A DNA stretch of 64,000 nucleotides from Adhaeribacter swui (GCF_014217805.1 NZ_CP055156.1:558001-622000), one strand, 5' to 3'. Shown: positions 17,030 to 26,364, counted from the stretch's first letter. Notes: generated by a model not told the origin, from the sequence alone. Numbers and translations: made by a program.

Positions 17030-17048
17030 TCGTACGTAGCACGTACGA
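17030..17048. promoter_or_regulatory. Inverted repeat upstream of the ECF sigma gene
   Basis: TCGTACGT-agc-ACGTACGA is a perfect 8-bp inverted repeat with a 3-nt spacer. It lies between the O-antigen ligase stop and the sigma gene. It could be an operator or a weak hairpin; no T-run follows, so it is not a standard terminator. Confidence 0.35.
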
Positions 17049-17097
17049 AAATAGCAGCAATAAGATATAACTAAGTGCTTTTCCGAGATATTTAAAC

Positions 17098-18417
17098 TTA
17101 TTTTATAGTTACTGGTGCGCCTTTTTCATTTACCCCAAACCGGTTTTGGGTTAATACGCGTTGTTCTTTTTGCACGATAAGCAGCAGATAAAAAAAGGCA
17201 AATAAATTTAAGCCCCGCTGCAGTTCAAAAAAAGAATCTACCAGCATAGCGGTGCCGCAGGTTAGCAAAAAAGCGCTTAAACACCAATCCTGCAGGCCCT
17301 GTAATTTATAAAACGGATACAGCAGTACGCCTAAAAATAAAATCAGCCCAATAATACCCGATCCCATCAGTATGTGCAAATACTGGTTATGAATCATTAC
17401 TTGATTTTCTTTTTTTAAATTAAAATCCTGCACCGCATACTGGTTCCGCATTTCCATTTTAACATCGGCAAGGCCTACACCCACCAGGGCATTTTTTTTA
17501 ATTACTGCAAAAGCTGTTTCCCAGGCGGCTAAACGTTGCGCAATGGAGTAATAATTAATATCCTGATGCTGCACGTAGCGCGAAATATCGGTCCGGGTAT
17601 TTTCTACGCGAAACCGCACCGACTCCAAAGAAAAATAAGCTACCACCGGCACCGTAAATAATATTGCCAATAAACCAACTCCCAGCAAATACTTTTTTTT
17701 GGTTTTTATAAACCAAAAAATTTTAAAAATTAAAGTAACGTACAAAGCCAGTAAACCAGTGCGGTAAGCCAGAATATGCATGGATGTTACCAAAATCAGG
17801 GCACAAAGTAAAGCCAGGTATTTTTCTTTTTTTTGCCAGAATACCCACGGTGCCCGATAGATATAAACCGCAAAGAAAATGGATAAGGTCATCATCACGC
17901 CAAAATGAATATGAAAAATGCGGTTTATGGTAGGCGGATTCTGGCTGTGGGTAATCAGTTCGTTATAGGCTTGAATGTTGCTGAAATACTGCCCCATGGT
18001 GCCAATGGTGATAATGGTAGTGAGCAGCAAATAAAAGTAAAGCAGAATGTAAATTTGTTTCGCGCGCAAGGGTGGTAACAACCCACCGGCTACCGGAAAT
18101 AAAAACAACCCCGCATACCGGTACACTTGCTTGCCCCAGTTATGGGCATCTTGGGTGTAAATAATACTCACCAGCAACAAACCATAAATTGCCGCTAAAC
18201 CTAAAGCCGACCAGTTTTTAATTAAAATTTTAAATTTTTGGCTAAAATCGTTGGCGGTAAGCGCCAAAATAAGCAAAGCAACAGGCACGGCCGTAATCAG
18301 GGCACGGGAAAAGAACAGCCCAATCAGAAACAAGGCGCATAACCCAAAATACAGCCGCTGGGTTCGGGAATCTTGCGGTTCAAACAAAGTCCAGGGTTTA
18401 GTAACCGCAGTACGCAT
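17098..18417 (-). CDS. O-antigen ligase / polymerase-like membrane protein
   Basis: The 439-residue polytopic protein has about 11-12 hydrophobic segments. A large periplasmic loop between residues 255 and 350 (RFRVENTRTDISRYVQHQD, then AWETAFAVIKKNALVGVG) carries the Wzy_C signature, including the G-x-G near NALVGVGLADV and the downstream His (MIHNQYLHIL). WaaL-type enzymes attach O-polysaccharide to lipid A-core; Wzy polymerases look alike, so which one is unsure. It is the last gene of a leftward glycan set with the GT9 and GT2 genes. Confidence 0.8.
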   Translation of the reverse strand: MRTAVTKPWTLFEPQDSRTQRLYFGLCALFLIGLFFSRALITAVPVALLILALTANDFSQKFKILIKNWSALGLAAIYGLLLVSIIYTQDAHNWGKQVYRYAGLFLFPVAGGLLPPLRAKQIYILLYFYLLLTTIITIGTMGQYFSNIQAYNELITHSQNPPTINRIFHIHFGVMMTLSIFFAVYIYRAPWVFWQKKEKYLALLCALILVTSMHILAYRTGLLALYVTLIFKIFWFIKTKKKYLLGVGLLAILFTVPVVAYFSLESVRFRVENTRTDISRYVQHQDINYYSIAQRLAAWETAFAVIKKNALVGVGLADVKMEMRNQYAVQDFNLKKENQVMIHNQYLHILMGSGIIGLILFLGVLLYPFYKLQGLQDWCLSAFLLTCGTAMLVDSFFELQRGLNLFAFFYLLLIVQKEQRVLTQNRFGVNEKGAPVTIK

Positions 18418-18531
18418 GCCGGGTGTTGCCGTTAAAGTAAAAAGAATAGGTATCGAAAAATAGCATAAGCAGGCACGAAGTTAATCAGGAACGCGGGATA
18501 AACGAAAGTCGCTTTACGGCGGTTAATTTTA

Positions 18532-19563
18532 TTATTCTGGGCGCCATTGCTGCACTTGGCTAACTACCTCCGCTACAGTAATCTGCTGAATGCATACACA
18601 ACTACCGGGCGTTTTCCGGCAATCGCTGCAATCTTTGGGTACTACCAGGTATTCGGCCCTTGGGCCTATTGGTGCCCAGCGCCCCGGATGCATGGGCTTA
18701 ATGGGCGGATACAAGCCCAACGCATGAATGCCCACACTAGCTGCTAAATGCAAAGGGCCAGTACTGGCTCCTACTAAACCGGTACAAGCTTTCATAAAAC
18801 TAATAAACTCGGATAATGAAAATTTACCAGTTACATTTGTAATAAAATTCTGATTTTCGCGGAGCCAATCCTGCAACAACTCTCCCTCTGCCGTTGAGCC
18901 CGAAATAAAAACCTGCCAGCCTAAGCCATGTAGTTGGCGAGCCAATTGAGAAAAATGCGCTAAGTCCCACTCCCGGGCACTGCCTTTTGATTTTGGGTGC
19001 AGAATAATACAGGGCTGATCATTTTTTAAAAATTCTTGCCATTTATCCGACAGCGGAGTTATTCTGGAAAAATCCAGGTAAGCGGTTACCTCCGGTAAAG
19101 TAGGGATAGTTTTTAAACCCAAAGGCCGGAGTAGAGCAAAGTTTAACTGGCTTTCGTGGTAAGGCGAGTGGCGGCGACTGAGGTTTACTAAAGCATTGAC
19201 CGTAAACCAATGAAACCACCGATTGCGCGTACCAATGCGTTGTTTTATACTTGCTTGGCGAGTTACTTGCGCAATCTGCTTATTCGGGAAGACATGGATA
19301 ATGCTACTGATTTGCTGATTTTTAAAAAACCGGACTTGTTCGGCTACTGGCAAATCTTTTATATCATCCCAATTTAAAAACTGATCTACGTATTTACAGC
19401 AAGCTACTACGGGCGCCGTGTACGTACGCCCCAAAAACAGCACGCGCGCGTCGGGTACGTTTTGCTTTATCCAGCCCGCCATGGGCAGCGTGAGCACCAC
19501 ATCCCCAATCGCATCAATCCGGCTGATCAGAATGGTTTTAACGGGAGCGTTCAAGTTCTTCAT
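18532..19563 (-). CDS. Glycosyltransferase family 9 (heptosyltransferase-like)
   Basis: The 343-residue GT-B enzyme begins ILISRIDAIGDVVLTLPMAG, the GT9 opening. HPKSKGSAREWDLAHFSQLA and LVGASTGPLHLAASVGI are the donor and acceptor site blocks of ADP-heptose:LPS heptosyltransferases. The C-terminal part has a cysteine cluster, CSDCRKTPGSCVC, probably structural. The product likely builds the LPS core; the sugar is not certain. The start overlaps the upstream GT2 stop by 4 bp. Confidence 0.9.
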   Translation of the reverse strand: MKNLNAPVKTILISRIDAIGDVVLTLPMAGWIKQNVPDARVLFLGRTYTAPVVACCKYVDQFLNWDDIKDLPVAEQVRFFKNQQISSIIHVFPNKQIAQVTRQASIKQRIGTRNRWFHWFTVNALVNLSRRHSPYHESQLNFALLRPLGLKTIPTLPEVTAYLDFSRITPLSDKWQEFLKNDQPCIILHPKSKGSAREWDLAHFSQLARQLHGLGWQVFISGSTAEGELLQDWLRENQNFITNVTGKFSLSEFISFMKACTGLVGASTGPLHLAASVGIHALGLYPPIKPMHPGRWAPIGPRAEYLVVPKDCSDCRKTPGSCVCIQQITVAEVVSQVQQWRPE

Positions 19564-20312
19564 CGGTTAGCCCAGTATAGTTTCGCGTACTTTACAAAAA
19601 CCGCGTACCCCGACAATACCGCCACGCAAAATCCGGCAAAGCCATCGCGCCAGCCAAATTTTAAAAAATACATCTGAAAAAACTTAAACGGCGGCTTTAC
19701 CAGCATGGGCCATAAACCCGGACGTTTGTTTTTCAGCTTTAATTCCTGACAGGCAATGGTGGTAAAATGATTAATTTGTTTCAGGTGATCTTCCAGGCTA
19801 TGGAAAGAATAATGATGCAAATCGCCTTTCAGCAAACCGGTAGTTTGGTTGGGTTGCACCTGGTAAACTTCGTGCAATAACAAACCTTGCCATTGGCCTT
19901 GCTCGCGGTTATACAAACGCAATTTTTTATCGGGGTACCAGCCACCGTGCCGAATCCAGGAACCGCAGTAATTGGTTAAGCGCACCAGGTAATAACCGGC
20001 TAATTGCCAGTTCGCTTTTATGGCCAGTATGGATTTTTCGAGTTCCGGAGTAACAACTTCGTCGGCATCCAGGGAAAGAATATGCGGGTAGGCGGCCTGG
20101 CTATTGGCAAAGTTTTTTTGATCGACGTAACCGGTAAAAGCCCGCGAAACAAACCGGGCGCCATATTGGGCGCAAATTTGGGCGGTGTTATCTGTAGAGT
20201 ACGAATCTACCACTACCATATCGTCGGCTAGATTTTTTACGCTTTCCAGGCAGCGCCCAATGTTGCGTTCCTCGTTAAACGTAATAATTACCACCGACAA
20301 TTTTACGAACAT
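19560..20312 (-). CDS. Glycosyltransferase family 2 (WaaE/KdtX-like)
   Basis: This 250-residue GT-A enzyme starts at the ATG at 20312 (MFVKLSVVIITFNEERNI). An in-frame TTG one codon earlier is less likely. VVVDSYSTDNTAQICAQYGA is the nucleotide-sugar region and LSLDADEVVTPEL holds the DAD metal motif. HHYSFHSLEDHLKQINHF and a C-terminal amphipathic/hydrophobic region match the family that adds glucose or similar to the LPS inner core. It is the first gene of the three-gene glycan set. Confidence 0.9.
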   Translation of the reverse strand: MFVKLSVVIITFNEERNIGRCLESVKNLADDMVVVDSYSTDNTAQICAQYGARFVSRAFTGYVDQKNFANSQAAYPHILSLDADEVVTPELEKSILAIKANWQLAGYYLVRLTNYCGSWIRHGGWYPDKKLRLYNREQGQWQGLLLHEVYQVQPNQTTGLLKGDLHHYSFHSLEDHLKQINHFTTIACQELKLKNKRPGLWPMLVKPPFKFFQMYFLKFGWRDGFAGFCVAVLSGYAVFVKYAKLYWANR

Positions 20313-20436
20313 CAATCTTAAATTTAGGACGCAGTTAAATTCTGCGCGAATATCGGATTTTCCGGAATAGGATGTTGAATTTTTAAATTTTTACCGCAAC
20401 AGCTTTTATTAAAGAACTTTCGCTGTAATACAATAT

Positions 20437-20456
20437 CGTTTGTGGAGACACAAACG
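20437..20456. repeat. CGTTTGTG stem-loop repeat, copy 1
   Basis: CGTTTGTG-gaga-CACAAACG is followed by a GGCACTGC-like string. Other copies are at 31984-32003 and 54611-54630. It lies in the 347-bp gap 20313-20659, which otherwise holds only the ahcY terminator. Confidence 0.7.
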
Positions 20457-20571
20457 AAGGCACTGCACTTTCTCAAGGGCACGAAAGCTCAAATAGCAAC
20501 GCTGTTTTGGTAAAAACTCTGCATAAATACAACATCATTACTCAGAAGCACATACCTCTTAAAACAAAATA

Positions 20572-20601
20572 AAAAGAGCCGAATGAAAATCCGGCTCTTT
20601 T
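20572..20601 (-). terminator. Intrinsic terminator after ahcY
   Basis: AAAAGAGCCG (20572-20581) and CGGCTCTTTT (20592-20601) are perfect 10-bp arms with a 10-nt loop and a T-run on the minus strand. Confidence 0.88.
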
Positions 20602-20659
20602 AAAATATATACTCAAAAGATAATCCGCGTACTAAAAATAATCCGCGAAAATCCGTGAT

Positions 20660-21967
20660 TTAGTAACGGTAATACTCGGGTTTATACGGGCCTTGTTTTT
20701 CTACCCCGATGTAAGCAGATTGATGATCGGTTAATTCTTCCAGTTCCACGCCAATTTTAGCTAAATGCAAACGGGCTACTTTTTCGTCGAGGTGCTTCGG
20801 TAAGGTATACACCTGGTTTTCGTAGCTGGCAGCATTGGTCCACAGTTCTATTTGCGCTAACACCTGGTTAGAGAAAGAGTTAGACATTACAAAAGAAGGG
20901 TGACCAGTAGCACAACCTAAGTTTACCAAACGGCCTTCGGCCAACACAATCAGGTCTTTGCCTTCGATGTTGTATAAATCTACCTGTGGCTTAATGGTAT
21001 CTTTGGTGTGGCCGTAGTTTTTGTTTAACCAAGCCATGTCAATTTCATCGTCGAAGTGACCGATGTTACACACAATGGCTTTATCTTTTAAAGCGCGGAA
21101 ATGTTCTTCCCGGATAATATCGCAGTTACCGGTAGCGGTTACCACAATATCTGCTTCCTTAACGGCATCCGCCATTTTCTTCACGGCAAAACCATCCATA
21201 GCCGCTTGTAAAGCACAAATCGGGTCAATTTCGGTAACAATTACGCGGGCACCAGCGCCCCGCAACGAAGCCGCCGAACCTTTTCCTACGTCACCGTAAC
21301 CAGCAACCACGGCCACTTTACCAGCCATCATTACGTCGGTTGCCCGGCGAATAGCGTCTACTAAAGATTCTTTACAGCCGTATTTGTTATCGAATTTGGA
21401 TTTTGTAACGGAGTCGTTAATATTAATAGCAGGCAACGGTAATGTGCCATTTTTCACGCGCTCGTATAAGCGATGCACCCCGGTGGTAGTTTCTTCTGAG
21501 ATTCCCCGAACACCAGCGGCTAATTCCGGATATTGATCCAGCACCATGTTGGTTAAATCGCCACCATCGTCCAGAATCATGTTTAAAGGTTTGCGATCCT
21601 CGCCAAAGAACAAGGTTTGTTCGATGCACCAGTTAAATTCTTCTTCGTTCATGCCTTTCCAGGCAAATACCGGAATACCGGCAGCCGCAATAGCTGCCGC
21701 TGCATGATCCTGAGTAGAGAATATATTGCAGGAAGACCAGGTTACTTCGGCACCTAATTCCACCAGGGTTTCAATTAAAACCGCAGTTTGTATAGTCATG
21801 TGCAAGCAACCGGCAATACGGGCACCTTGCAAAGGCTTGGAAGGACCAAACTCTTCGCGGATAGCCATTAAGCCCGGCATTTCGGCTTCGGCTAATCTAA
21901 TTTCTTTCCGACCCCACTCGGCGAGTGAGATATCTTTAACTTTGTAGTTAAGGGCGGTTTCGATCAT
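20660..21967 (-). CDS. ahcY: Adenosylhomocysteinase
   Basis: This NAD-dependent cytosolic enzyme splits S-adenosylhomocysteine into adenosine and homocysteine in the methyl cycle. The ATG at 21967 ([20 protein letters not shown]) gives 435 residues, the normal length; an upstream ATG at 22018 lies beyond the promoter's expected start site. The NAD-binding block [20 protein letters not shown] is about residues 210-229, [12 protein letters not shown] is present, and the C-terminus ends [10 protein letters not shown] with the conserved Lys/Tyr. A consensus promoter lies just upstream and a terminator downstream, so it is monocistronic. Confidence 0.97.
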   Translation of the reverse strand: MIETALNYKVKDISLAEWGRKEIRLAEAEMPGLMAIREEFGPSKPLQGARIAGCLHMTIQTAVLIETLVELGAEVTWSSCNIFSTQDHAAAAIAAAGIPVFAWKGMNEEEFNWCIEQTLFFGEDRKPLNMILDDGGDLTNMVLDQYPELAAGVRGISEETTTGVHRLYERVKNGTLPLPAININDSVTKSKFDNKYGCKESLVDAIRRATDVMMAGKVAVVAGYGDVGKGSAASLRGAGARVIVTEIDPICALQAAMDGFAVKKMADAVKEADIVVTATGNCDIIREEHFRALKDKAIVCNIGHFDDEIDMAWLNKNYGHTKDTIKPQVDLYNIEGKDLIVLAEGRLVNLGCATGHPSFVMSNSFSNQVLAQIELWTNAASYENQVYTLPKHLDEKVARLHLAKIGVELEELTDHQSAYIGVEKQGPYKPEYYRY

Positions 21968-21987
21968 TTTTATATAGTTTTGAATGG

Positions 21988-22019
21988 CAAAGTTACAGAA
22001 TAGGTTTATGAACTGCAAA
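21988..22019 (-). promoter_or_regulatory. Consensus Bacteroidota promoter of ahcY
   Basis: On the minus strand, TTTG (22019-22016), 20 nt, then TAACTTTG (21995-21988) fit the vegetative consensus TTTG-N19-21-TAnnTTTG exactly. Transcription should start near 21980, a few bases before the ATG at 21967, which also supports that start over the upstream one. Confidence 0.8.
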
Positions 22020-22267
22020 ACTCGGTAGTGCTAAAGGCTTTATACAGAAGTGGCTCATTACCTGTTGCTTTCACAATACGTTTAGTTTACAACAAATTAA
22101 AGAATAAAGAGTTCGGCTTAGCAACAGATAATCCCTGTTGGCCCGCTGGCACCAGTAATACTATATCTAAGCTGTAAATTACTGATGCCTATTAACAACT
22201 ACATCAGGCCTCTTATGTTGCTTTGATGACACGATTTTTTAAAAATTTTAATTTTTCGAACGGATAA

Positions 22268-23470
22268 ATGCCGGATTTACAACCTCTTTCGAGCACCGAA
22301 CAGGATTTTGTGCAGGAACACGCCCAAGCCGATCCAGCTAAATTGCTCTTGCAACAACACCGGTACAAAGGTTTAGACGTGCCTCGCCTGGTGCACTACA
22401 TACAAGCCCGGCAAAAAGTTAAAAGCAAGCTGCCGCTCTGGTATCAAAACTTACAGATTATCTACCCGCCTTTCTTGTCGTTAGAACAAAGCTCTTCGGA
22501 ATTAACGGCGCAATATAAAGCCGGGCTGGTAAGCGGAAACTTATTAATTGATTTAACCGGCGGATTTGGGATTGATAGCTTTTACTTTGCCCAACATTTT
22601 GAGCAAGTACATTACGTGGAACAGAATGCGGAACTGACTGCTATTGCCGCGTATAATGCTACTGTACTAGGCGCTACCAACATTCAATTTCAGGCTGGTT
22701 CAGCGGCCGATTTTTTAAAAAATTTTAATAGCAAGGCCGATTGCATTTACCTGGACCCGGCCCGCCGGGGTAACGCTAACCAGAAGCTCCATTTTCTTAC
22801 GGATTGCGAACCGGATGTATTGCAGTTACTTCCCTTGCTTTTCCGGAAGGCCGACCAAATTTTACTAAAAACCTCTCCCATGCTGGATATTGAACAAGCT
22901 CGCCAGCAGTTGGGCCAGGTAAGTACCATTACGGTAGTGGCCGTAGATAATGAATGCAAGGAAGTGCTGTACCTCTTACAAGCAGATGTGCCCGCGGAGC
23001 CGGAATACGTAGCGGTAAACTTACGCGCCACCCAAGCAGAAATTGCTTTTAAATTTAAAAAATCAGAAGAGGAAGCGGCAGCAATTACTTATTCCGAACC
23101 TCAAGCTTTTATTTACGAACCCAACACGGCTATTCTAAAAGCAGGTGGCTTTAAAAGCGTAGCCCAGCAATACCGCGTAAATAAACTGCACCGCAACAGC
23201 CATTTATATACCTCCGAAACTTTAGTGACAGATTTTCCGGGCCGGGCTTTTAGCTGCCGCGCCATTTGTAAATACCAGAAAAAAGATATTCTCCCTTATT
23301 TACCCTCTAAAAAAGCCAACATCACGGCGCGTAATTTCCCGGAACCCGTAGCAGCTATCCGCAAAAAGCTAGGTTTGCAGGAAGGCGGCGACCAATACTT
23401 ATTTGCTACGACGGATATGCACCAAAAGCCTATTATTCTGGTCTGTGAAAAAGCTGCTGCCGGTAAATAA
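22268..23470 (+). CDS. Class I SAM-dependent methyltransferase with THUMP-like domain
   Basis: The 400-residue protein opens with a helical domain (residues 1-80), then a Rossmann methyltransferase. Motif I is LIDLTGGFGIDSFYFA and the catalytic-side motif is IYLDPARRG. The C-terminal half (AFIYEPNTAILKAGGFKSVA, then YTSETLVTDFPGRAF) matches the THUMP-like module found in Bacteroidota and other bacteria. An RNA base substrate is likely but not established. It is monocistronic, with about 300 bp of gene-free DNA on the ahcY side. Confidence 0.85.
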   Translation: MPDLQPLSSTEQDFVQEHAQADPAKLLLQQHRYKGLDVPRLVHYIQARQKVKSKLPLWYQNLQIIYPPFLSLEQSSSELTAQYKAGLVSGNLLIDLTGGFGIDSFYFAQHFEQVHYVEQNAELTAIAAYNATVLGATNIQFQAGSAADFLKNFNSKADCIYLDPARRGNANQKLHFLTDCEPDVLQLLPLLFRKADQILLKTSPMLDIEQARQQLGQVSTITVVAVDNECKEVLYLLQADVPAEPEYVAVNLRATQAEIAFKFKKSEEEAAAITYSEPQAFIYEPNTAILKAGGFKSVAQQYRVNKLHRNSHLYTSETLVTDFPGRAFSCRAICKYQKKDILPYLPSKKANITARNFPEPVAAIRKKLGLQEGGDQYLFATTDMHQKPIILVCEKAAAGK

Positions 23471-23999
23471 GTATTAAGTCACAAGTCTCCGGATATTAAA
23501 TGTTAAACTTTTGCATTTAACTTTAAAATGTAGCTTTAAATAACAACCGAGCTGCTTTCCGCAAATTTCTTTTCGCTGGCCATTTTTTAAATTTTTAAAA
23601 TTTACAGATTCGCCTTTTTCAAAACCGAGAGAAAAAGCGGGTAAACCATAATTAATGCGCTTACCCTTTGCTCAGCTAATTGGTGCAGAGAAGCAGTTGA
23701 AGTAAGCCTAACTCGGTTTTCTGTGACTGAAGAAGGTGGCCTGCCTTTTATCATTATTTTAATTCTGTTTTACAAATAGTTAACTCATTAACCGATAACC
23801 GAAAGAAGAAAAACAGCTTCTATCTTTATAATCTAAATCCAGGTTCCAGACAATTTTATTTGTTAATCTGTGGCCTCGCAGCCCAATTTTTAAATTCCGG
23901 TAATCCTGAAAAAGTAAATTATATTTGCCCGCGCACCGAACTGCCCGACTCTTCCCGCGTACAGCTATTCCGGTGATTAAAACAGACCTTATTTAAAAT
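23471..23999. other. Gene-free stretch with a possible -7 element
   Basis: No credible ORF or repeat is seen in these 529 bp. TATATTTG at 23920-23927 matches the -7 consensus and could drive the next gene; no TTTG was found at the right distance upstream. Confidence 0.4.
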
Positions 24000-24884
24000 A
24001 TGATTGAAGCAGTAAAATTCTGGAACGAACCTAACAACAAATCGCACTGGGACCCTCAAATAGATCCGGAATGGCGGATTTACGGCCAAATGGTAAAATT
24101 AGCCGCTCAAGCCGTTAAAGCCGAAAACCCGGGCATCTTGCGCGTTCTCGGCGGTATTTCTCCCATTGATCCTAGTTTTATAAATCGCATGCAAAGCTAC
24201 GGTGCTCTTGATGATTTAAACGCCATAGCAGTGCACGGTTTCCCGCTGGACTGGAATTTATGGTCGATACACGAGTGGCCCAATAAAATAGCCGAAATTG
24301 AAGCCGTAACCAATTTACCGGTGTGGGTAACGGAAGTAGGTATTTCCAGTTTTGGTGCCGAAGAAGTACAGGAATTTGGGCTAAAACGGACGGCTGAATT
24401 ATTAATGGGACGCGTACCGCGGGCGCACTGGTACAGCTTATACGATTTACCGCAAGCCTGGGAAGCAACTACCCGCCACCGCGAAGCCGAGGGTTCTTCA
24501 TATTACCGTCATTTTCATATGGGTTTGCTGCGCGAAGACGGCACGCCTAAATTAGCCTTAAAACATTTCTCCGACTATACCCCGGAATTCGGTATTTGCC
24601 AGTGGTTCCATTTCGAAGATCACCGTTTAGACCAGGCTATAGATTGGCTGCGGAAGTTAGGGGTAAAGCACCTGCGTACCGGCTTAAGCTGGGCCGATTG
24701 GCTGCGCCCCAACGCCGAAGTGTGGTTCGACCACGTGATGAAAAAACTGGAAGAATTTGATTTAACCGTTACGTTCTGCTTTACCCCGGAGTCCAAAGGA
24801 ATTCAGCCGCACCATACCAGTCCGCCCCAAAATATTGAAGAGTTCGCTGATTTCTGCGTAACCATGATGCGCCGTTACGCTTAA
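24000..24884 (+). CDS. Glycoside-hydrolase-like protein, apparently circularly permuted clan GH-A barrel
   Basis: The 294-residue product starts almost at once with the acid/base motif AVKFWNEPNN, normally about 150 residues into GH-A enzymes (GH5/GH39-like). VWVTEVGISSFGAEE follows, with the presumed nucleophile Glu. The second half (ICQWFHFEDHRLDQAIDWLR, LGVKHLRTGLSWADW, ending with FADFCVTMMRRYA) looks like the strands that precede NEP in ordinary family members. So the barrel seems to begin at strand 4. An in-frame TAA just before the ATG and a clean stop show that it is not a fragment. No signal peptide is visible, suggesting a cytosolic role. A GT9-like gene follows 55 bp later. The substrate is unknown. 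Confidence 0.75.
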   Translation: MIEAVKFWNEPNNKSHWDPQIDPEWRIYGQMVKLAAQAVKAENPGILRVLGGISPIDPSFINRMQSYGALDDLNAIAVHGFPLDWNLWSIHEWPNKIAEIEAVTNLPVWVTEVGISSFGAEEVQEFGLKRTAELLMGRVPRAHWYSLYDLPQAWEATTRHREAEGSSYYRHFHMGLLREDGTPKLALKHFSDYTPEFGICQWFHFEDHRLDQAIDWLRKLGVKHLRTGLSWADWLRPNAEVWFDHVMKKLEEFDLTVTFCFTPESKGIQPHHTSPPQNIEEFADFCVTMMRRYA

Positions 24885-24939
24885 TTTTTAAAAATTTTCT
24901 TAATCGGATAACTGATTACGAGTAACAAATAACCAATTC

Positions 24940-25866
24940 ATGAGCGAACAAATTCAGGAGGCTGAACCGGACGTGTGGATGCAACATATGCGTCGGGGAA
25001 AGTTTGAAGAAGCCTGGAAAAAAAGTGATGCGGATTTGAAAGCCCGGGCAGGTCAGCCTTGCTGGCACTTGCCCCGGCATTTCCAATACATCTGGGATGG
25101 CAGCTCTTTAGTCGGCAAGCGCGTACTGGTGCGTTGTTACCACGGCTTGGGCGATACCGTCCAGTTTATCCGGTACATGCCTTTGCTGAAAGAAATTGCT
25201 GCTAAAGTGATTGTTTGGGCGCAAGCTCCGCTCATCCCGCTTTTAAAAACCGTATCTGGCATTGACCAGCTTTTGCCGCTGCACGATGGTACGCCCGAAG
25301 TAGATTATGATGCCGATATCGAAATCATGGAATTGCCGCATTACTTCCGCACTACCCTGGCTACCCTACCAGCGCAGGTGCCTTATTTGCACGCAGAGCC
25401 TTTGGTTCTTACGTCTGATAATAGCAGATTAAAAGTAGGCTTAGTATGGAAAGCGGGAGATTGGGACGAAAGCCGTTCTATTCCGTTTTCTTCATTAACA
25501 CCGTTGGCCGAGTTACCATCCCTTCAATTTTACATGCTACAAGCTAATGCCCCTGAAGCTGGTTGGAACGGTAAATTTGGGGAATTTCCGGGTAACTTTA
25601 GTTTGTATGATTATGCCCGGGTAGTAAAAGACTTGGATTTACTAATTACCGTGGATTCCATGCCGGCGCATTTGGCCGGCGCTATGGGTATACCGGTTTG
25701 GACTTTATTGCGTACTGAAGCGGACTGGCGGTGGATGGATGATCGGGATGATAGTCCGTGGTATCCGACCATGCATTTGTTTCGGCAGACTCAATCCGGT
25801 AATTGGGATAAAGTTATTAGCCGTGTTGCGGAGGAGTTAAGTAAGCTTAGTAGAGATAAAGATTAA
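24940..25866 (+). CDS. GT9-like glycosyltransferase (heptosyltransferase/TPR-linked type)
   Basis: The 308-residue protein has a short helical front (WMQHMRRGKFEEAWKKSDA), like the last repeat of a TPR tract. A GT-B domain follows with LVRCYHGLGDTVQFIRYMPL, LKVGLVWKAGDWDESRSIPF and DLLITVDSMPAHLAGAMGIP. Its end, DDSPWYPTMHLFRQ, is typical of TPR-GT9 proteins. It would transfer a sugar, possibly to a lipid or a protein; the acceptor is unknown. It lies 55 bp after the permuted GH-like gene and is probably co-transcribed with it. Confidence 0.8.
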   Translation: MSEQIQEAEPDVWMQHMRRGKFEEAWKKSDADLKARAGQPCWHLPRHFQYIWDGSSLVGKRVLVRCYHGLGDTVQFIRYMPLLKEIAAKVIVWAQAPLIPLLKTVSGIDQLLPLHDGTPEVDYDADIEIMELPHYFRTTLATLPAQVPYLHAEPLVLTSDNSRLKVGLVWKAGDWDESRSIPFSSLTPLAELPSLQFYMLQANAPEAGWNGKFGEFPGNFSLYDYARVVKDLDLLITVDSMPAHLAGAMGIPVWTLLRTEADWRWMDDRDDSPWYPTMHLFRQTQSGNWDKVISRVAEELSKLSRDKD

Positions 25867-26333
25867 GTTATTACTTATTCTTTTTTCTTCTTTGGAGCCG
25901 GTTCCCGTCTCCATGCTGTGGTGCTATCTAGCTTGCTGGCTACAAGTTTTGCCTCGTGGCCGGCGGGCCTCGTTTGGCTCTTTCGGGCGGTCTAAGCTTC
26001 CTTTCCTCGCTTCGCTGCGGAATTCTGCTCCGCAGAACCGGAACCTTAGAAGGCCCTCAACAGCCAAACTGGTATCAGTTGCGCTTAGTTACCGTCTTTC
26101 TTGATTGTTCATGTGTTTTTTTACTTATTAAATTCCTAGCTAAATTTAAATTCCTAGCTAAATCCCTGGCGCAAGTCTTAGCGTAGCGTGACTTATAGAC
26201 AAATGCCAGTCTCCTGACTGGCGAATTAGAATTTTAAGATTATTTAAAAATCTATTTGTTGACAGGAATATTTAATAGCCACTTTCTAGCCATAACAAAA
26301 TGTAAAAATTTAAAAAATTGGCTTACAACAAAT
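25867..26333. other. Gene-free stretch with several palindromes and a short tandem repeat
   Basis: The stretch holds CTGCGGA-attctgc-TCCGCAG (about 26016-26036), a tandem AAATTCCTAGCTAAATTT-like duplication (about 26131-26163), and the hairpin GCCAGTC-tcct-GACTGGC (26205-26222), related to the REP-like elements at 5.1, 43.8 and 55.9 kb. Frames across it do not resemble proteins. Confidence 0.55.
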
Positions 26334-26364
26334 AAAAAGCGGAGACTTGTGATCTCCGCTTTTT
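26334..26364 (-). terminator. Intrinsic terminator after the FrhB-like gene
   Basis: AAAAAGCGGAGA (26334-26345) and TCTCCGCTTTTT (26353-26364) are perfect 12-bp arms with a 7-nt loop. The hairpin abuts the stop codon of the leftward gene. Confidence 0.88.

Noticed and set aside
21968-22267. SAH or SAM riboswitch before ahcY
   Set aside because: The promoter start site leaves only about 15 bp of leader, too short for a riboswitch.
25892-26186. Overlapping 70-76 codon frames in the spacer after the GT9-like gene
   Set aside because: They overlap palindromes and tandem repeats and overlap each other in different frames; no domain is seen.
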